Source: Tolypeutes matacus (lineage: Eukaryota > Chordata > Mammalia > Cingulata > Chlamyphoridae). Taken from it: a stretch of 64,000 bases of DNA. Both the position numbers and the translations under genes were made by a program. Below the pieces are notes generated by a model, which did not search any database, was not told the origin of the DNA, and saw only the letters and a list, made by a program, of their open reading frames with translations. Where the stretch lies: the NCBI GenBank assembly GCA_026826555.1, contig JAKSZT010054335.1, forward strand, positions 7,217,595-7,281,594. The letters are read 5' to 3'. Shown here piece by piece: positions 13,451-28,879 of the stretch. The first letter of the stretch is position 1. Every line of letters starts with the position of its first letter.

Positions 13451-13629
13451 ATCCGGCTTTTCCCCCTAGTTCATCTCCGAGAGTAACTGGACAAGAGCTT
13501 GGCTCTAACTAAAGTGGACAATTGCTTGTCCCCGTATTTTAATAGTCCACTCTCCCTCCAATCCAGAGTATGTTGCCAGACTGATCTTCCTGTAGATTAC
13601 TCCCTAGCTCAAAAATTATCCAGACCCAT

Positions 13630-13727
13630 CTTTTTCTTTTTTTTTTTTAAGGAGGTACCGGAGATTGAACCCGGGACCTCATACATGGGAAGCAGCTCAG
13701 CCACCGAGCTCCATCTGCTCCCCATCT
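13630..13727 (-). mobile_element. DASSINE (short form)
   Basis: Reversed: T-rich tail, GGAGGTACCGGAGATTGAAC, CCGGGACCTCATACATGGGA and 'gagctccatctgctccc' at the head end. Confidence 0.8.
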
Positions 13728-13739
13728 TAATTTTACCTC

Positions 13740-15140
13740 CAGCTCCTTCTCAGGTGCCTTATGCCTTATCACTTTCTTGCAGGTCCCCTAGTTTGGAACT
13801 TCCAATTTCCAGTCTCCTAGATGCAGTTTGAATGTGGCCTCCACCCTAAAGCTGTCACACCTTCAGCAGGAGGTTCTCCTCTGAGCACCTCAGAATGGAG
13901 CCGCAAGGGCCCTTCAACAATGGTTATTCTGATAGAACCGTGTTCTTCCCTTTCCTCCACTAGCAACTATTTCAAATCTGCATGCTTTGCACATCTATAC
14001 CCCTCACCCCTTTCTTAGTGTATGATCTTGCTTCTTCCAAAGATCCAAGTGAAACTCCATTTCCTGGCGGATCTACACTTGGAGCCCCTAGGCCACCTTC
14101 TCCTCCTCCTCTGCTCTAGACCCCATTCCGTCCTTTCTCATCTCCAATTAGCTATCTCCACAAACACGCTCAACTCTCCAAACGCAAAACCTCCCTAACA
14201 CCCTCCACTTATTGCCCACTCCCCTCATGTTCACCTCAACCAAAATGCCCTCCTGTGGCTTCCAAGTTCCTCCCTGCTGGTTCCCACTCCTTCCCAATCT
14301 CTGCTACCCACCTCCACACCCACAAACCCCGTCCTGAGTACCGAGAGCTGGCCACTGGCCCACAGACACCAGCCCATGAGATGAGGAAACGGCTCGATCA
14401 GGGACAAGTCTAAATCGCACAGGCTGCCCCATTCCAAAGCCTAGTAAATGGCATCACCTGGTCACTTGCTTAGTTCAGACTGTGATGACCACGCTTAAGA
14501 CCACACTTCCCAGCACTGCTCCCCTGAGATTCAGTCCATTTAAAAACCCTCAGTGGCTTCCCACTGCCCTCAGATGTAACCACGAAGCTGCCTGTTTCCT
14601 GACCAATAGCCAATTCTCTGCACTTGTAAATGGCTTCATTTTCTTCCTAAGCTTTTCTTTAGGCACTAGACAGGCAACTCCAAGCTGTATCTTACCACAT
14701 AATGTATTCCCTATCAATATCAAGTAAACCAATGTGTTTTCCTTTTACCCCAGTTTAGGTGGAAGCCAACTTTTGATCAGAAAATTGCAGTTTCACTTTA
14801 AGAACAGCTCTAAATTCCCAACTTTGTAGATCTTAAATTTTGATACAATATATTCTCATTTCATTTAAATTCAACCAGAACTCTTTGTTCAGAATCTTAT
14901 CACAGTGGAAAGAGAAGTGGAAACTGCAATCAATCAATCAATCAACTATGTACTTTGCATTCTTATGTTTTCCTGTTGTATTTTTATAGGGAAATTTACT
15001 ACTCTCAAACGTCAATAAGGGCCTCAAGTTTGAGCCCAGGCAGAGTTAGGACTAAGGAATTGTGTTTGTTGTTTTTACAGGATGGCGTTAACAATTCTAT
15101 CAATCTGCCTCCTGCAAAGGGCTTCAATCCACAGGTGCAA
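13740..15140. other. Spacer downstream of RPL14, old repeats
   Basis: Part of 14480-14720 resembles the 3' region of L2 ('aaaaaccctcagtggcttcccactgcc' in two pieces). A short (CAAT)n tract lies near 14929-14946. No gene was seen. This is the interval immediately past the RPL14 polyadenylation site. Confidence 0.45.
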
Positions 15141-15149
15141 GCACTGCCA

Positions 15150-18425
<3,276 letters not shown>

Positions 18426-18568
18426 CCCGCCCGGCGGGGCGCATGTGTAGAAGGCAGGCCACGCCCCCCGGCGGAGACGCCGACGTCTGCACCCATTGGT
18501 CGGAGCGCGAGCGCGTACACGCGCGCATGCTCACTGCACGTACACGCGCGCATGCGCCCTGGGGAGAC

Positions 18569-18614
18569 ATGGCGGCGCTGCTGAGGCGTGGCTGGTTCTG
18601 CTTGGGCCGGTGCG
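18569..18614 (+). CDS. Possible divergent first coding exon
   Basis: ATG in a favourable context (GACATGG) opens 15 codons, MAALLRRGWFCLGRC, followed by a consensus donor GTGAGG at 18615. The peptide is rich in Leu and Arg without acidic residues, like a mitochondrial targeting start. Human has the antisense transcript ENTPD3-AS1 starting in this position and direction (established knowledge, from memory). I found no downstream exon, so it may instead be non-coding. Confidence 0.35.
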
Positions 18615-18700
18615 GTGAGGTCGGATCCGGCGGTCCGGCCGGGTCGCCCTCAAGAGGGTCGTGTCGTACGGCTTTAGGATAAAGATGAAGAGCACTGAAG

Positions 18701-21700
18701 CTAGTGACTTCTGTGGTATACTCCACCCGCATCCCATTCAACTTACAGTTTAACATTCTTTTTTTTTTTGTCCCGCGATTTATGTCTAAATATTTTTGCT
18801 CCTCATGGCTCGTTCTAGGTTTTTTCCGCTTCTCACATTCTCTCCTTAAGTGACCTCAGTCATTTTATAAGACCTTATTTTAAAGTAATTCAAGCTTTCA
18901 GAAAAGTTGCGAAATTAGAGCAAATAGTTCCCATAAATTCGTCTCCTAGATTTTCTTAAAGTTTGCCATATCATTCCATCACTTTTTTTCTGGATCATTT
19001 GAGAGTAACTTGCTGACGTGATGCTCCTTTTCCTCTACCCACTTTAATGTGTATTTCCTAAAAATAAGGATGGCCTCTAATATCATAATCACGGTACATT
19101 TATCAAAGCCAGAAATATTGATACAGTACTATTTAATCTGCAGACCTTATTAAATGTCAGTTGCCTTACTAATGTCATTTTAGAGCAAATGAAATATTTT
19201 TTTCCTGTTCCATGATCTAATACATGTTGCATTTAGTTATTATGTCTCTAGTCCTTCAACATCTGTTACAGTTTGTAAGCCTTTGTTGTCTTTCATAATA
19301 CGTTTTTAAAGACAAAAGTTGTTTTGTAGAATGTCCCTCAATTTGGATTTGTGGTTTTCTTTTTGATTAGATTAAAATTATGCAGTGTTTTTTGGTGGAA
19401 AATGCTGTGTCCTTGATGCATCAAGTCAGAAATCATACAGTATCTTTGTCTCAGTATGATGGTGTTATCTTTTTATCGTCTGATTAAGGTGCTGATCTTT
19501 TTGTTGACAATTCCCAAATGTATTTCAAGCCTTACCTCTGAGGTATGTGCCAGCATATCTTGCTTTAGACTGTTCTTAAAATCTTGTGTCCTACCAGCTT
19601 CCTCCATTGCCTTTTTAAATCCATTCTCTGCCCAGGAGCCAAAGAGATCCTTCTAAAAAGTCTATCAGATTACATCACTTCCCTGGTGAAGTTCCCTTTA
19701 GTGGCTTTCCACAGTATTTAGAATAAAATCTAAACTTCTTACTCCTATTTTCACATGCACCTTTTGCCATCATCCCTCCTTCCCCTTCCTTGTGCCGCAC
19801 TGGTCTTCCTGAACAGGCCCAGCTCTCTCCTGCTCTGTGACTGTGCACACAGTGTTGCCCCTGCCAGGAATGCTGTTCTCTCTCTTCATAGTCACTGCAC
19901 ATCAGTGCTAACTCATCTTTTGTATTTTCTTCGAGATGTCTTCTTCAGAGAGACTACCTGGAAACCTGGTAAAAATGGGTCATCCCTGCATCTTCTTTAC
20001 TAGCGCCCCTCTTTTTCTCCCTCAGAGTATTATTACAATAGCAATTATTTAGCTTATTTTTCTATGCACTTGGGTTGTTTTTTGCCAGTTAGAATATAAA
20101 CGCCATGATGGCAGAAGCTTGGCCATCTTCTTTTCTATCTTATCTCCTGATCTGAACACAGTACCTGGTAAGGAGCTCAGTAAGTGGGTAGTGAATGGAT
20201 TTTATCTTCAGTCCTTGCTATCTCACTTTATAATATACAAAGCAAAAGACATGACTCATAGCCCCAAACTGGAAACTACCCAAAGGCCCATAAACAAAAG
20301 AATGGATAAACTGTGGTAGTCTACAGCAATGAGAGTGACTAAACTACTTGGAATATGGATCCATCTCACACATAACATGAGCAAAAGAAATCACGTATGG
20401 TGTATGCTGGATAATTTCATTTACATAAAATTTAAAAACTGGCAAAACTTAATCTATGGTTCTTAAAAGTAATGATCCCATTTACCGATGATGTAGACAG
20501 CAGTGGCTGGAGGGGAAGAGAGACTGCTGAGCTGCTGGTTTTCTTTCTTCATCTGGGTGCTGGTTACCTGGTGTATTTAGTTTGTGATAATTCAGAACTA
20601 CCCTACACTTTGTACATTTCCCCCCAAATGTATGTTAACCTTAAAAAAAATTTTAATGTAGTTTACTGCCTCAAGACCCAGATAATTTGATTTGTGTTGG
20701 GTAGGTGAGGGTGGGCAGGAATCTGCATTTAAAAACAAGTACTTCAAGTGGTTCAGTGAATACACATTTGTGAAATACTTTGGGATTCTCTAGACAGTTC
20801 CAGAATTATTTTTCTAGAGTGCATTATCTGATAATGTCACCCCTATTTAAAGTCCTCTAAAAGTTATGCCCTGGTCTACAGATAAAGTACACACCCCTTG
20901 CATAATCTCACTCCAATATACTTCCCCAACATTTTCTCTCCACAAGGCCCAGAATCTGGGTCGGGAGAGCAAGTCTCCAGACCACACTGAAGCCCTCATG
21001 AGACCTGAACAGAGAGCTCTGCGGATTTCCGCAGCTTCTCACCGGGCTTTGAACCTGAAGGGCCTCCTCACCAACTCTGCCACCCCGAGGCACTGTCCTC
21101 CAGGCTTCCAGGCCGCAGGCTGCTGCTGGCATCAGGTTCCTGATGGGGTGGGTTTTCCTGCTGTTGCTGAGACAGTGCACGTGTGCCCAGCTCGGGCCCT
21201 GGGTGATGGGTCCGCGTGTGAGCTGCACTGGTGCTGGGGATAGCAGTGTGTTGTGTGTGTAGTGAGGGGCTGGGAGGAGGGAGCCGGGTATCTGTATGGT
21301 GTGGAGGAGGGCTTCATGGCTATGACATGAGTCTGGGGGACAGAGGGGACCGTGGTGGTGGGAGGAGAGTAGGTGTGGCTTTGTGAGTGAGTGTGTGCGG
21401 GAGGGGGTAAATGTACCTGTGGCGGGAGATGTCAGTATGTCTCCAAAGGGGAGCCCCACTGGGTGAGGGCTGCCCTGTTGCCCCTCAGCACCAGGACAGC
21501 CAGCCGGAGCTGGCTCTTTCTAATGACACCTGCAAGACCAAGGGCTTGTTACTGAACCGGGATCCTGAACACTTGGCGTTTTTTCTTTTTTTCAGTAAAT
21601 AGAGAAAATGTGTTTTTTGCTATTGTGGCATATATGCCTTTGCATTTTCTCCCTGACCCAGCTCTTTCCCCCACTGCATTCCTGAAGAGTTAAAACTGCA

Positions 21701-22290
21701 AGCCCCTGACTCATCCTGCTAGAGTGCTAAACTTGCTTTTCCGGAAGCCTGCCATTGTGTCTGTTTTCCCCAAACTGCCTGTTCACCCCTATATCGATAA
21801 GCTTTTTTACCAATGGCAGAACATCTGCTCCTTTAGGATCCTGTGAAAGTCACGCACATCCCCTGGGTGCCTTGATAACTATTGTCAGGCCACGCACCTT
21901 TGGCAACGCACTGCATTCTTTAGAAGGCAGGTCCCCCTCCCTGCACATGGACACACTCATAAAAGAACCCCCACCCCGGCAGTAATCGGGGACGATGGAG
22001 CTTGGAAAATGCTGTCTCTTCTCGGGCCGCTGAGGATGAGGCCCCGTGTGAGCTCGTTGCTCGCCAAGCTGGACTTGTCCCAGCCTTTCTTTGGTCTGAT
22101 GGATCTGCCTCAGTTCGGCAGGAAGCTGTCATGTTTAACACTCGGGACAGCTGTACCATTTTGCATCACTGGACTGTGAGGCTGGGAGCCAGAGGTCGGC
22201 AAGCAGTCACTGTGTGCTGCTTCTCCCAGCGTCCCCGCTGGGCTGGGGGGTCTGGGCCAGTGCCCAAAGCAGCACATCTGCGTTAGCGTC
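18701..22290. other. Spacer between RPL14 and ENTPD3, old repeats
   Basis: About 18880-19440 resembles the 3' part of an old L1 on the minus strand. About 19590-20230 has L2-like 3' motifs ('atcacttccctggtgaagttccc', two parts). 20230-20660 is old plus-strand L1 ('aaaagaatggataaactgtgg'). 20690-20780 is MER5A-like. 20860-22290 is unique-looking. No gene was recognised. This interval could be spanned by a plus-strand antisense transcript. Confidence 0.5.
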
Positions 22291-22997
22291 TCACGTTCAA
22301 ATAACTTCAGACTTACAGGAAGGTTTCAAAGTGATACAGAAGCAGTACAGAGGTCAGCATGCCCGTACCTACATACCCAGATTCACCAACTATTAGCAGT
22401 TTGCTCCTCCCCGAGAATAGGTCGCACACTCAGTGTTCCTCCATTATTAATTCCAGTCCAGGGTCATGTACTGCTTTTAATTGTCATTGTCTTTTTAGTC
22501 TCTCTCTCTTTTAAAGACTGCAGTAACATATAGCATAAAATTTCCCATCTCAACCACTCCGAAGCATTAATCAATGGCACTAATCACATGCACAATGTGT
22601 GCTACCAATAAATACCTGTGAATGAATGAATGGCCGAGGCCTTGGCACATGCTAAATGTCCATCAGAAGGGGACTATTTAGATAAGCTAGCTTATACAGC
22701 TGCTGAAGAGAACCAGGCAGACCGATTTGGCTGCCACAGAATACTCAGGTAGGAATGGAAATTTCCCCACGCGCTGGCAGCTTAGCAGCCCTGCAAATAG
22801 ACCCTTGCTGCAGAGAGCTTTCTGAGAGGACTGCTAAGTAGGTTAAAGCTCCTGCGTAACCATGGAAACACCTCTCCCCCAGATGAACGGCACAATGAGG
22901 ACAGATGCTGGGTGCCAGAGCGTAGTGATCACAGTAGTAAACAGGATGGGGGATGAGTGCCAGAAGGACATTCAGGATAGGGGTGCTGCTGTGCCCC
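22291..22997. other. Old repeat remnants, no gene
   Basis: 22291-22480 resembles the old L1 3' segment also seen at 18890 and 46720 ('cttcagacttacaggaaggtttc'-type). The remainder is unique-looking. Confidence 0.4.
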
Positions 22998-23391
22998 TGT
23001 TAAAATTATAGAGAGAAAGCCCTGGGGCCCATCAGAGCCAAATAAAAACAGAAACTTCTTGAGTTTCCTCCTGATACCTTTTGAAATTTGAAATCCTCAC
23101 TAAGGCAGCCAATCCAGATAGCCAACCAAGCTCCTAGTTCAATATGTTTGGCCCAACGCAAAATAAAGCCCACCTGCCCTAAACCCACCCCTGTAAGATG
23201 GGCAAACCTTTGTCTGCTCAACAGGAGCCAAGCTAGCTTCCTTTTCATGTCTATAAAAATCATCTGCCATCCCTAGAAGCCCGAGGCTGCTTCTGTTTTC
23301 ACAAGTGGCTGGCTTCCTTGCTTTGGGTGTACCGAATAAAATGCTGTGATCTGCAAACTTGCCTCTGATTGGTCTCTTGACAGTACTCATG
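22998..23391 (+). mobile_element. Solo LTR, gammaretrovirus-like (ERV1)
   Basis: It shows U3-R-U5 order: a TATA-like TCTATAAAAATC near 23250, then an R region with AATAAAATGCTGTG near 23335, then a U5 with GATTGGTCTCTTGACAGTA. It probably starts TGTTAAAATT and ends ACTCA. I could not confirm target duplications, so the ends are approximate. No retroviral genes are present. Confidence 0.6.
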
Positions 23392-23540
23392 TGTTAGTTT
23401 ATTCAGCAAGTTGGAGAACCTCCTATGTTCCAGGAACTATTCAAGGCGCTGAGGACACTGCAGTGACAAAGTTTCTGCCCTCGTGGAGCGTTCATTCTAC
23501 TGGGTAGACACAGACAATGAACAAATCTGTAAGTGCTGCC
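23392..23540 (+). mobile_element. L2 LINE fragment
   Basis: It carries 'ttattcagcaa', 'cctatgttccaggaactattcaagg' in pieces, and 'aaagtttctgccctcgtggag', the conserved 3' portion of L2. It is ancient and non-coding. Confidence 0.6.
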
Positions 23541-24363
23541 AAGACAAAGCAGAAAGAAGGGTGGGGAGAGCCGGGGGTGGAGGGATGCTGTAGGGTGGGA
23601 GGGGTTGCCATTTTAAATAGGAAGGTACGGTAAGGCCTCTCTGATACCTTCAGGAGGTGAAGGAGCAGACTATGTGGCCCTGTTCCAGACAGAGGGGTCT
23701 GCAAGTAGAAAGTTGGCATGTGTGGGGAAGAACAAGGAGAGTGGCAAGTCTGGAATGGGGTGACTGAGTGGCAGATAGTAGGAGATGGGGGGCCAGGGCA
23801 TGTAGGGGCAGATAGTAGGAGATGAGGCAAGTCTATATTCAACTTCCTTAGGAACTGCCAAACAGTCCTCCATAGTGGATGTACCATCCTGCATTCCCAC
23901 CAGCAGTGAAGAAGTGTTCCTATCTCTCCACATCCTCTCCAGCACTTGTAGTTCTCTGTCTTTTTAATAGTGGCCATTCTGATAGGTGTGAAATGATTGC
24001 TCATTGTAGCTTTGATTTTCATTTCCCTAATCACTAATGATATTGAACATTTTTTTCATGTGTTTTTTTCACCATTTGTATTTCTTCATTGGACAAATGT
24101 CTTTTCAAGTCTTGTCCATTTTTAAGTCAGGTCATTTGCCTTTTTATGGTTGAGTTGTAGCATATCTATATATTTCGGATATTAAACCTTTATCATATAT
24201 GTGATTTCCAAATATTTTCTCCCATTGAGTCAGCTGCTTTTTCACCCTTTTGACAAAGTCCTTTGAGGTGCAAAAGTGTTTAATTTTGAGGAGGTCCCAT
24301 TTATCTATCTTTTTCTTTTGTTTCTTGTGCTTTGGGTGTAAGGGCCAATAAACCACCACCTAC

Positions 24364-25218
24364 TGTATTAGTCAGTCAAGGGGTGCTGATGCAAAATACT
24401 AGAAATCTGTTGGTTTTTATAAAGCGTATTTATTTGGGGTAGAAGCATACAGTCACTAGGTCAAAAAGTGTAAGTTACTTCCCTCACTGTTGCCATGTGT
24501 TGGAGCAGGTTGTCTTCCAATGTCTGCAAGGGTCCAGCCTTCCTCTTCCTCTTAAAGGCTCTGTGGTCCCAGCTTCCTCCAATATCAGCTGCAGGCTGAG
24601 ATAAGTCTCATCTCTCTCCCAGGGCTCGTTTCTCTCCAGGCTCAGCTGCTCTGGTCTCTCCACAAGGTCAGCTGTAGACTATCAGGCTCTCTCTCTCTTC
24701 TTGTGGCCTCTGCCATGTCTATGGAGCTGTCTCTATTCCTCTGTGTTCTTCTCCTATATATTACTTCTCGGAGTTCCAGCATCCAAAACTCTCGCATCAA
24801 AACTCCAAACTCCCTTCTCTACGGTGCAGTTTCTCTGTGAGTCCCCGCCCTCCAAGGGCATGTCCTACTGATGTGGTCCAGTCAAAGCCTTAATCATTTT
24901 TTTTTTTTTAAAGATTTTATTTTTATTTATTCATTTATCCCCCCCTTGCTGCCTGTGCTCGCTGGGTCAGCTAACCATGCCGTGCGGGCGGGCTTGCCCT
25001 CACCAGGAGGCCCCGGGAACCGAACCTGGGGCCTCCCATTTGGTAAACGGGAGCCCCACTGACTGAGCCACAGCCGCTTCCCCTTAATCATTATTTAATC
25101 AAGTAAAAGTGAAACCTCTGAATCCAATATAATCTACTATGCCCAGAGGAACAGACCAGTTTACAAACATAATCCAATATCTATTTTTGGAATCCATAAA
25201 CAATATCAAACTGCTACA
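24364..25218 (-). mobile_element. MaLR-like solo LTR inside L1 (copy D)
   Basis: Reversed LTR from TGTATTAGTC to CTGCTACA, flanked by exact 5-bp target duplications CCTAC (24359-24363, 25219-25223). Removing it rejoins the L1 ORF2 sequence, as seen by comparison with the uninterrupted L1 near 8530-8590. It is 855 bp because a SINE lies within it. Confidence 0.92.
24896..25084 (-). mobile_element. DASSINE nested in LTR nested in L1
   Basis: Reversed full-length copy starting with a T run and AAAGATTTTATTTT, with the GCACGGCATGG-type body and head ending GCTTCCC. A repeated CTTAATCAT on each side (about 24888-24896 and 25083-25092) is the target duplication. Confidence 0.92.
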
Positions 25219-25532
25219 CCTACCAAAAGATCTTGAAGATGATTCCCTACATTTTCTTCTAGTGGTTTTATGGTCCTGGCTTTTATATTTAGATCTTTCA
25301 TCCATTTTGAGTTGATTCTTGTATAGGGGGTGAGATAGGGGTCCTCTTTCATATTTTGGTTATTGATATCCAGTTCTCTCAGCACCATTTGTTGAAGAGA
25401 CTGTTTTGTCCCAGTAGCGTGGACTTGGTAGGTTTGTTAAAACCCAGATGGCTGTAGAGGTGAGCGTCTATTTCTGGACTCACAATTTTATTCCACTGAT
25501 AAATGTGTCTATCTCTATGCTAATACCATGCT

Positions 25533-25644
25533 GGGGTTTTTGTTTGTTTTGTTTTGTTTTTGTTTTTTAGGAGGTAGTGGGGATTGAACCTGGGACTGCA
25601 TACATGGGAAGCATTCATTCAACCACTGAGCTACACCCGCTCCC
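25533..25644 (-). mobile_element. DASSINE (short form) inside L1
   Basis: Reversed short copy with a GTTTT-rich tail, GGAGGTAGTGGGGATTGAAC box region and CTACACCCGCTCCC head. Target duplication AATACCATGCT (25522-25532 and 25645-25655). Confidence 0.9.
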
Positions 25645-27159
25645 AATACCATGCTTTTTGACCACTGTAGTTTTGCAATATGTTTCAAGGTCAGGCAGTG
25701 AAAGTCTTCCCACACAGCTCTTCTTTTCTAGAATGCTTTTGGCTATTTGGGCACACCTTCCCTTCCAAATAAATTTGGTAATTGGCTTTTCTATTCCTGA
25801 AAAATAGGCTGTTGGAATATTGCATTGACTCTATAAACCAGTTTGGGTAGGACTGACATCTTCACCATACTTAGTCTTCCAACCCATGAATATGGAATGT
25901 CTTTCCATTTGTCTAGGTCTTCTTTGATTTCTTTTAGCAGTGTTTGGTAGTTTTCTGAATATAGATCCTGTACATGTTTGGTTAAATTGAGTCCTAGGTA
26001 TTTGAGTCTTTTTGTTGTTATTGTAAATGGAATTTTTCCCTCAGATTGTTCAATACTAGTGTACAGACACATTATTGATTTTTGCATGTTGATCTTGTAT
26101 CCTGCCACTTTGCTGAACTTACTAGCTCAAGTAGATTTGTCATAGACATTTCAGAATTTTCTAAACATAGGATCATGTCATCTGCAAATAGTGAGAGTTT
26201 TATTTCCTCTTTTCCTATTTGGATACCTTTTTTTTCCTAGTACAATGTTGAATAACAGTGGTGACAGTGGGCATCCTTGTCTTGTTCCAGATCATAGAAG
26301 GAAAGCTTTCAGCAATTCTCCATTGAGTATGATGTTGGTTGTGGGTTTTTCATATATGACCTTTATCATACTGAGGAACTTTCCTTCTACTCCGATCTTT
26401 TGAAGTGTTTTTTATCAGAAAAGGATGCTGGATTTTGTCAAATGCCTTTTCTGCACCAATCGAGATGATCATGTGGTTTTATTCTTCAATTTGTTAATGT
26501 GCTATATTAATTGATTTTCTTGCAATGAACCACTGTTGCATACCAGGAATAAATCACACTTGGTCGTGGTGTATAATTCATTTAATATGCTGTTGGATTC
26601 TATTTGCAAGTATTTTGTTGAGAATTTTTGCATCTATGTTCATTAGAGAGATTGGTCTATCATTTTCTTTTCTTGTAGAATCTTTATCTGGCTTTGGTAT
26701 TAGGGTGATGTTGGCTTTATAAAATGTGTTGGGTAATTGTTCCTTCTTTTCAAATTTTTTGGAAGAGTTTAAACAGGATTGGTGTTACTTCTTCCCAAAA
26801 TTCTTGGTAGAATTCACCAGTAAAACCATCTGGTTCTGGACTTTTCTTTTTTGGGTGATTTTTGATGACTTATTCAATCTCTTTAAATGTGATTGGCTTG
26901 TTGAGTTATTGTATTTCTTGTAGCATCAATGTAGATTGCTTGTGCTTTCTAGGAATTTGTCCATTTCATCTAGGTTGTCTAATTTGTTTGCATACAGTTT
27001 CTCATATTCTCTTATGATCCTTTTTATTTCTGTGGGGTCAGTTGTAATACACCTCCCCTTTCATTTCTGATTTATTTGCATCTTTTTTCTTTTTTTCTTT
27101 GTTAGTCTAGCTAGGAGTTTGTCAATTTTATTGATCTCAGAGAACCAGCTTTTGGTTTT

Positions 27160-27242
27160 CCTGATTTTCTTCTTTCTTTTATTTTTCTTTCTTTTCTTTC
27201 TTTCTTTTTCTTTCTTTCTTTCTCTCTCTCTCTCTCTCTTTT
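27160..27242. repeat. Pyrimidine microsatellite (CTTT)n/(CT)n
   Basis: A run of CTTT units passing into (CT)n within the L1 ORF2 region, unrelated to the L1 consensus order around it. Likely length-variable. Confidence 0.9.
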
Positions 27243-27740
27243 ACTGGATTTCATTTATTTCTGCTGTAATCTGTATTATTCCTTTCCTTCTGCTTGTTTT
27301 GAGTTTGGATTGCTGTTCTTTTTCTAGTTTCTCCAGATGTTCAGTTTTGATCTCTGATTTTAACTCTTTCTTCTTTTTTTAATAGGCGTTTGGGGCTATA
27401 AATTTCCCTCTCAGCACTGCCTTTGCTCTATTCCATAAGTTTTGATAAGTTGTGTTCTCATTTTCATTCATCTCGAGATATTTACTAATTTCTCTTACAA
27501 TTTCTTCTTTGACTCATTGATTGTTTGGGAGTGTGTTGTCTGGCCTACATACATTCGTGGATTTTCCCCTTTCTTGTTATTATTGATTTCCAGCTTCATT
27601 CCATTATGATCTGAGAAGGTGCTTTGTATAATTTCAATCTTTTTATATTTATTGAGAGCTGCTTTGTGACTCAACATGTGGTCTCCCCTGGAGAAATATC
27701 CATGAGCACTTGAGAAGACTGTATAACCCGCTGTTATTGG

Positions 27741-28635
27741 ATTCTGGGTTCAACCTGTTCTGGGTCTTTAGGATTGGCCCTGTTAGTTGCCCAAATCTGG
27801 TTCATGGGCCCAGTGATGGGTTGCAGACCCGCTTCGTAGGGCCTTGGGGAGGGAGGCTGTAAAGGCCAGAAAAAGCCTCTCATTTAATTTCTTCATGTGC
27901 ACTTCCTTGGCCCACCAGCAGGTGGTGCTCTTTGGCAGCCTTCAGTTCAATGCCTGGTTGGAGAGTGTTTGCTGCATCATGGACCAGATCAATGTGACAG
28001 AGGATCCTGCCTGGAGGCTGAGTGCCTCGTAATTCAAACTTCTCAGAGGCAGTTCTCCAGCCTTCTCTAGCAGCCCCCTTCCTTTTCCCAGGTAGGAGAT
28101 AATTCCACTCCCTCTGCATCCTCAACAACCAGTCCCGTTGAGTAGAGAAGGAGATTGGGAGGCTCAGATCTCTTTAGTTCCACATCTCTTTAGCCCCTTG
28201 CAGGCTTCCAGGGCAAACAATGGCACAGCCCCTCCAGGCTTGGAAAGGCTCCTGGGACACAGCAGACCAAATCTATGGGTCAAAAACTGAGTCAGCCTTA
28301 GGCTGCGTCCCTCTCTCCAGTTTCCTGGGGAGGGGGATCCCTGCGGTCCCCTCTGTCCAGAGCCGCTGGCCCGAGGCCTAGGAATACAAAATTGTCTGCT
28401 TGGGGGTGGGAGGAAGGGTGCCGGTGGCTGCAGCTTTTACTCCCAGTTTTCCCATCAAGATTCTTTTCCTGTGCCCCTCTCTCTTCTGGGAGGTGTCCAG
28501 CCTTTCCCTGGTGCCCTAAACCTAAAACATTTCCTTCAGGCAGTTTCTGCCCATTTCTGCCTGTCCTGTGGCTATTTTTCTAGGAGGGAAGTGAGTCCTG
28601 TGTCTCTATAATCCTTCGTCTTCCCAGAAGTCCAA
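27741..28635 (-). mobile_element. Probable L1 5'-region fused to mid-ORF2
   Basis: GC-richer than the adjoining ORF2 segment. Read on the minus strand it begins GGACTTCTGGGAAGACGAAG and ends where ORF2 resumes in the middle of the endonuclease domain, missing ORF1 and the first part of ORF2. I read it as the 5' UTR of the same or another L1. This is inference, and the piece could be unique DNA. Confidence 0.35.
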
Positions 28636-28875
28636 AGCTCTAACTTTTTATTGTAGAAAATTGTGAACATTTACAGAACAGATGGAGTAGTATAATGAAC
28701 CCCCCAGTTACCCATCACCCCAGCCTCAGGGGCCATCAGACCCACAGCCAATCCTGCCATCCACATCCCCCCTTCCATATTGCTTTGGATCAGAACCAGT
28801 TTCTCAGTCAAACACTAATCCACGTATTGCTGTGAAAGTATTTTGTAGATGTGATTAAAGCCCAAAATTAATTGC
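28636..28875. mobile_element. Old L1 3' remnant
   Basis: 'ttttattgtagaaaattgtgaac' followed by 'gtagtataatgaaccccccag' and 'acccatcacccc' is a shared old L1 segment also present at 46720-46800 in similar form. Confidence 0.45.
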
Positions 28876-28879
28876 CACC

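Larger units (their letters stand above)
23823..27740 (-). mobile_element. L1 ORF2 remnant, minus strand, with nested insertions
   Basis: Minus-strand frames encode L1 ORF2 from the endonuclease C-terminal region (FSDHNGMKLEINN at 27495-27677) through reverse transcriptase to the C-terminal [20 protein letters not shown] motif near 23900. The frames are broken by stops and shifts. The 3' end stops abruptly at 23823 without a poly-A tract, and the 5' end joins unrelated-looking sequence at about 27740. It holds an LTR (24364-25218) and a SINE (25533-25644). Confidence 0.9.
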
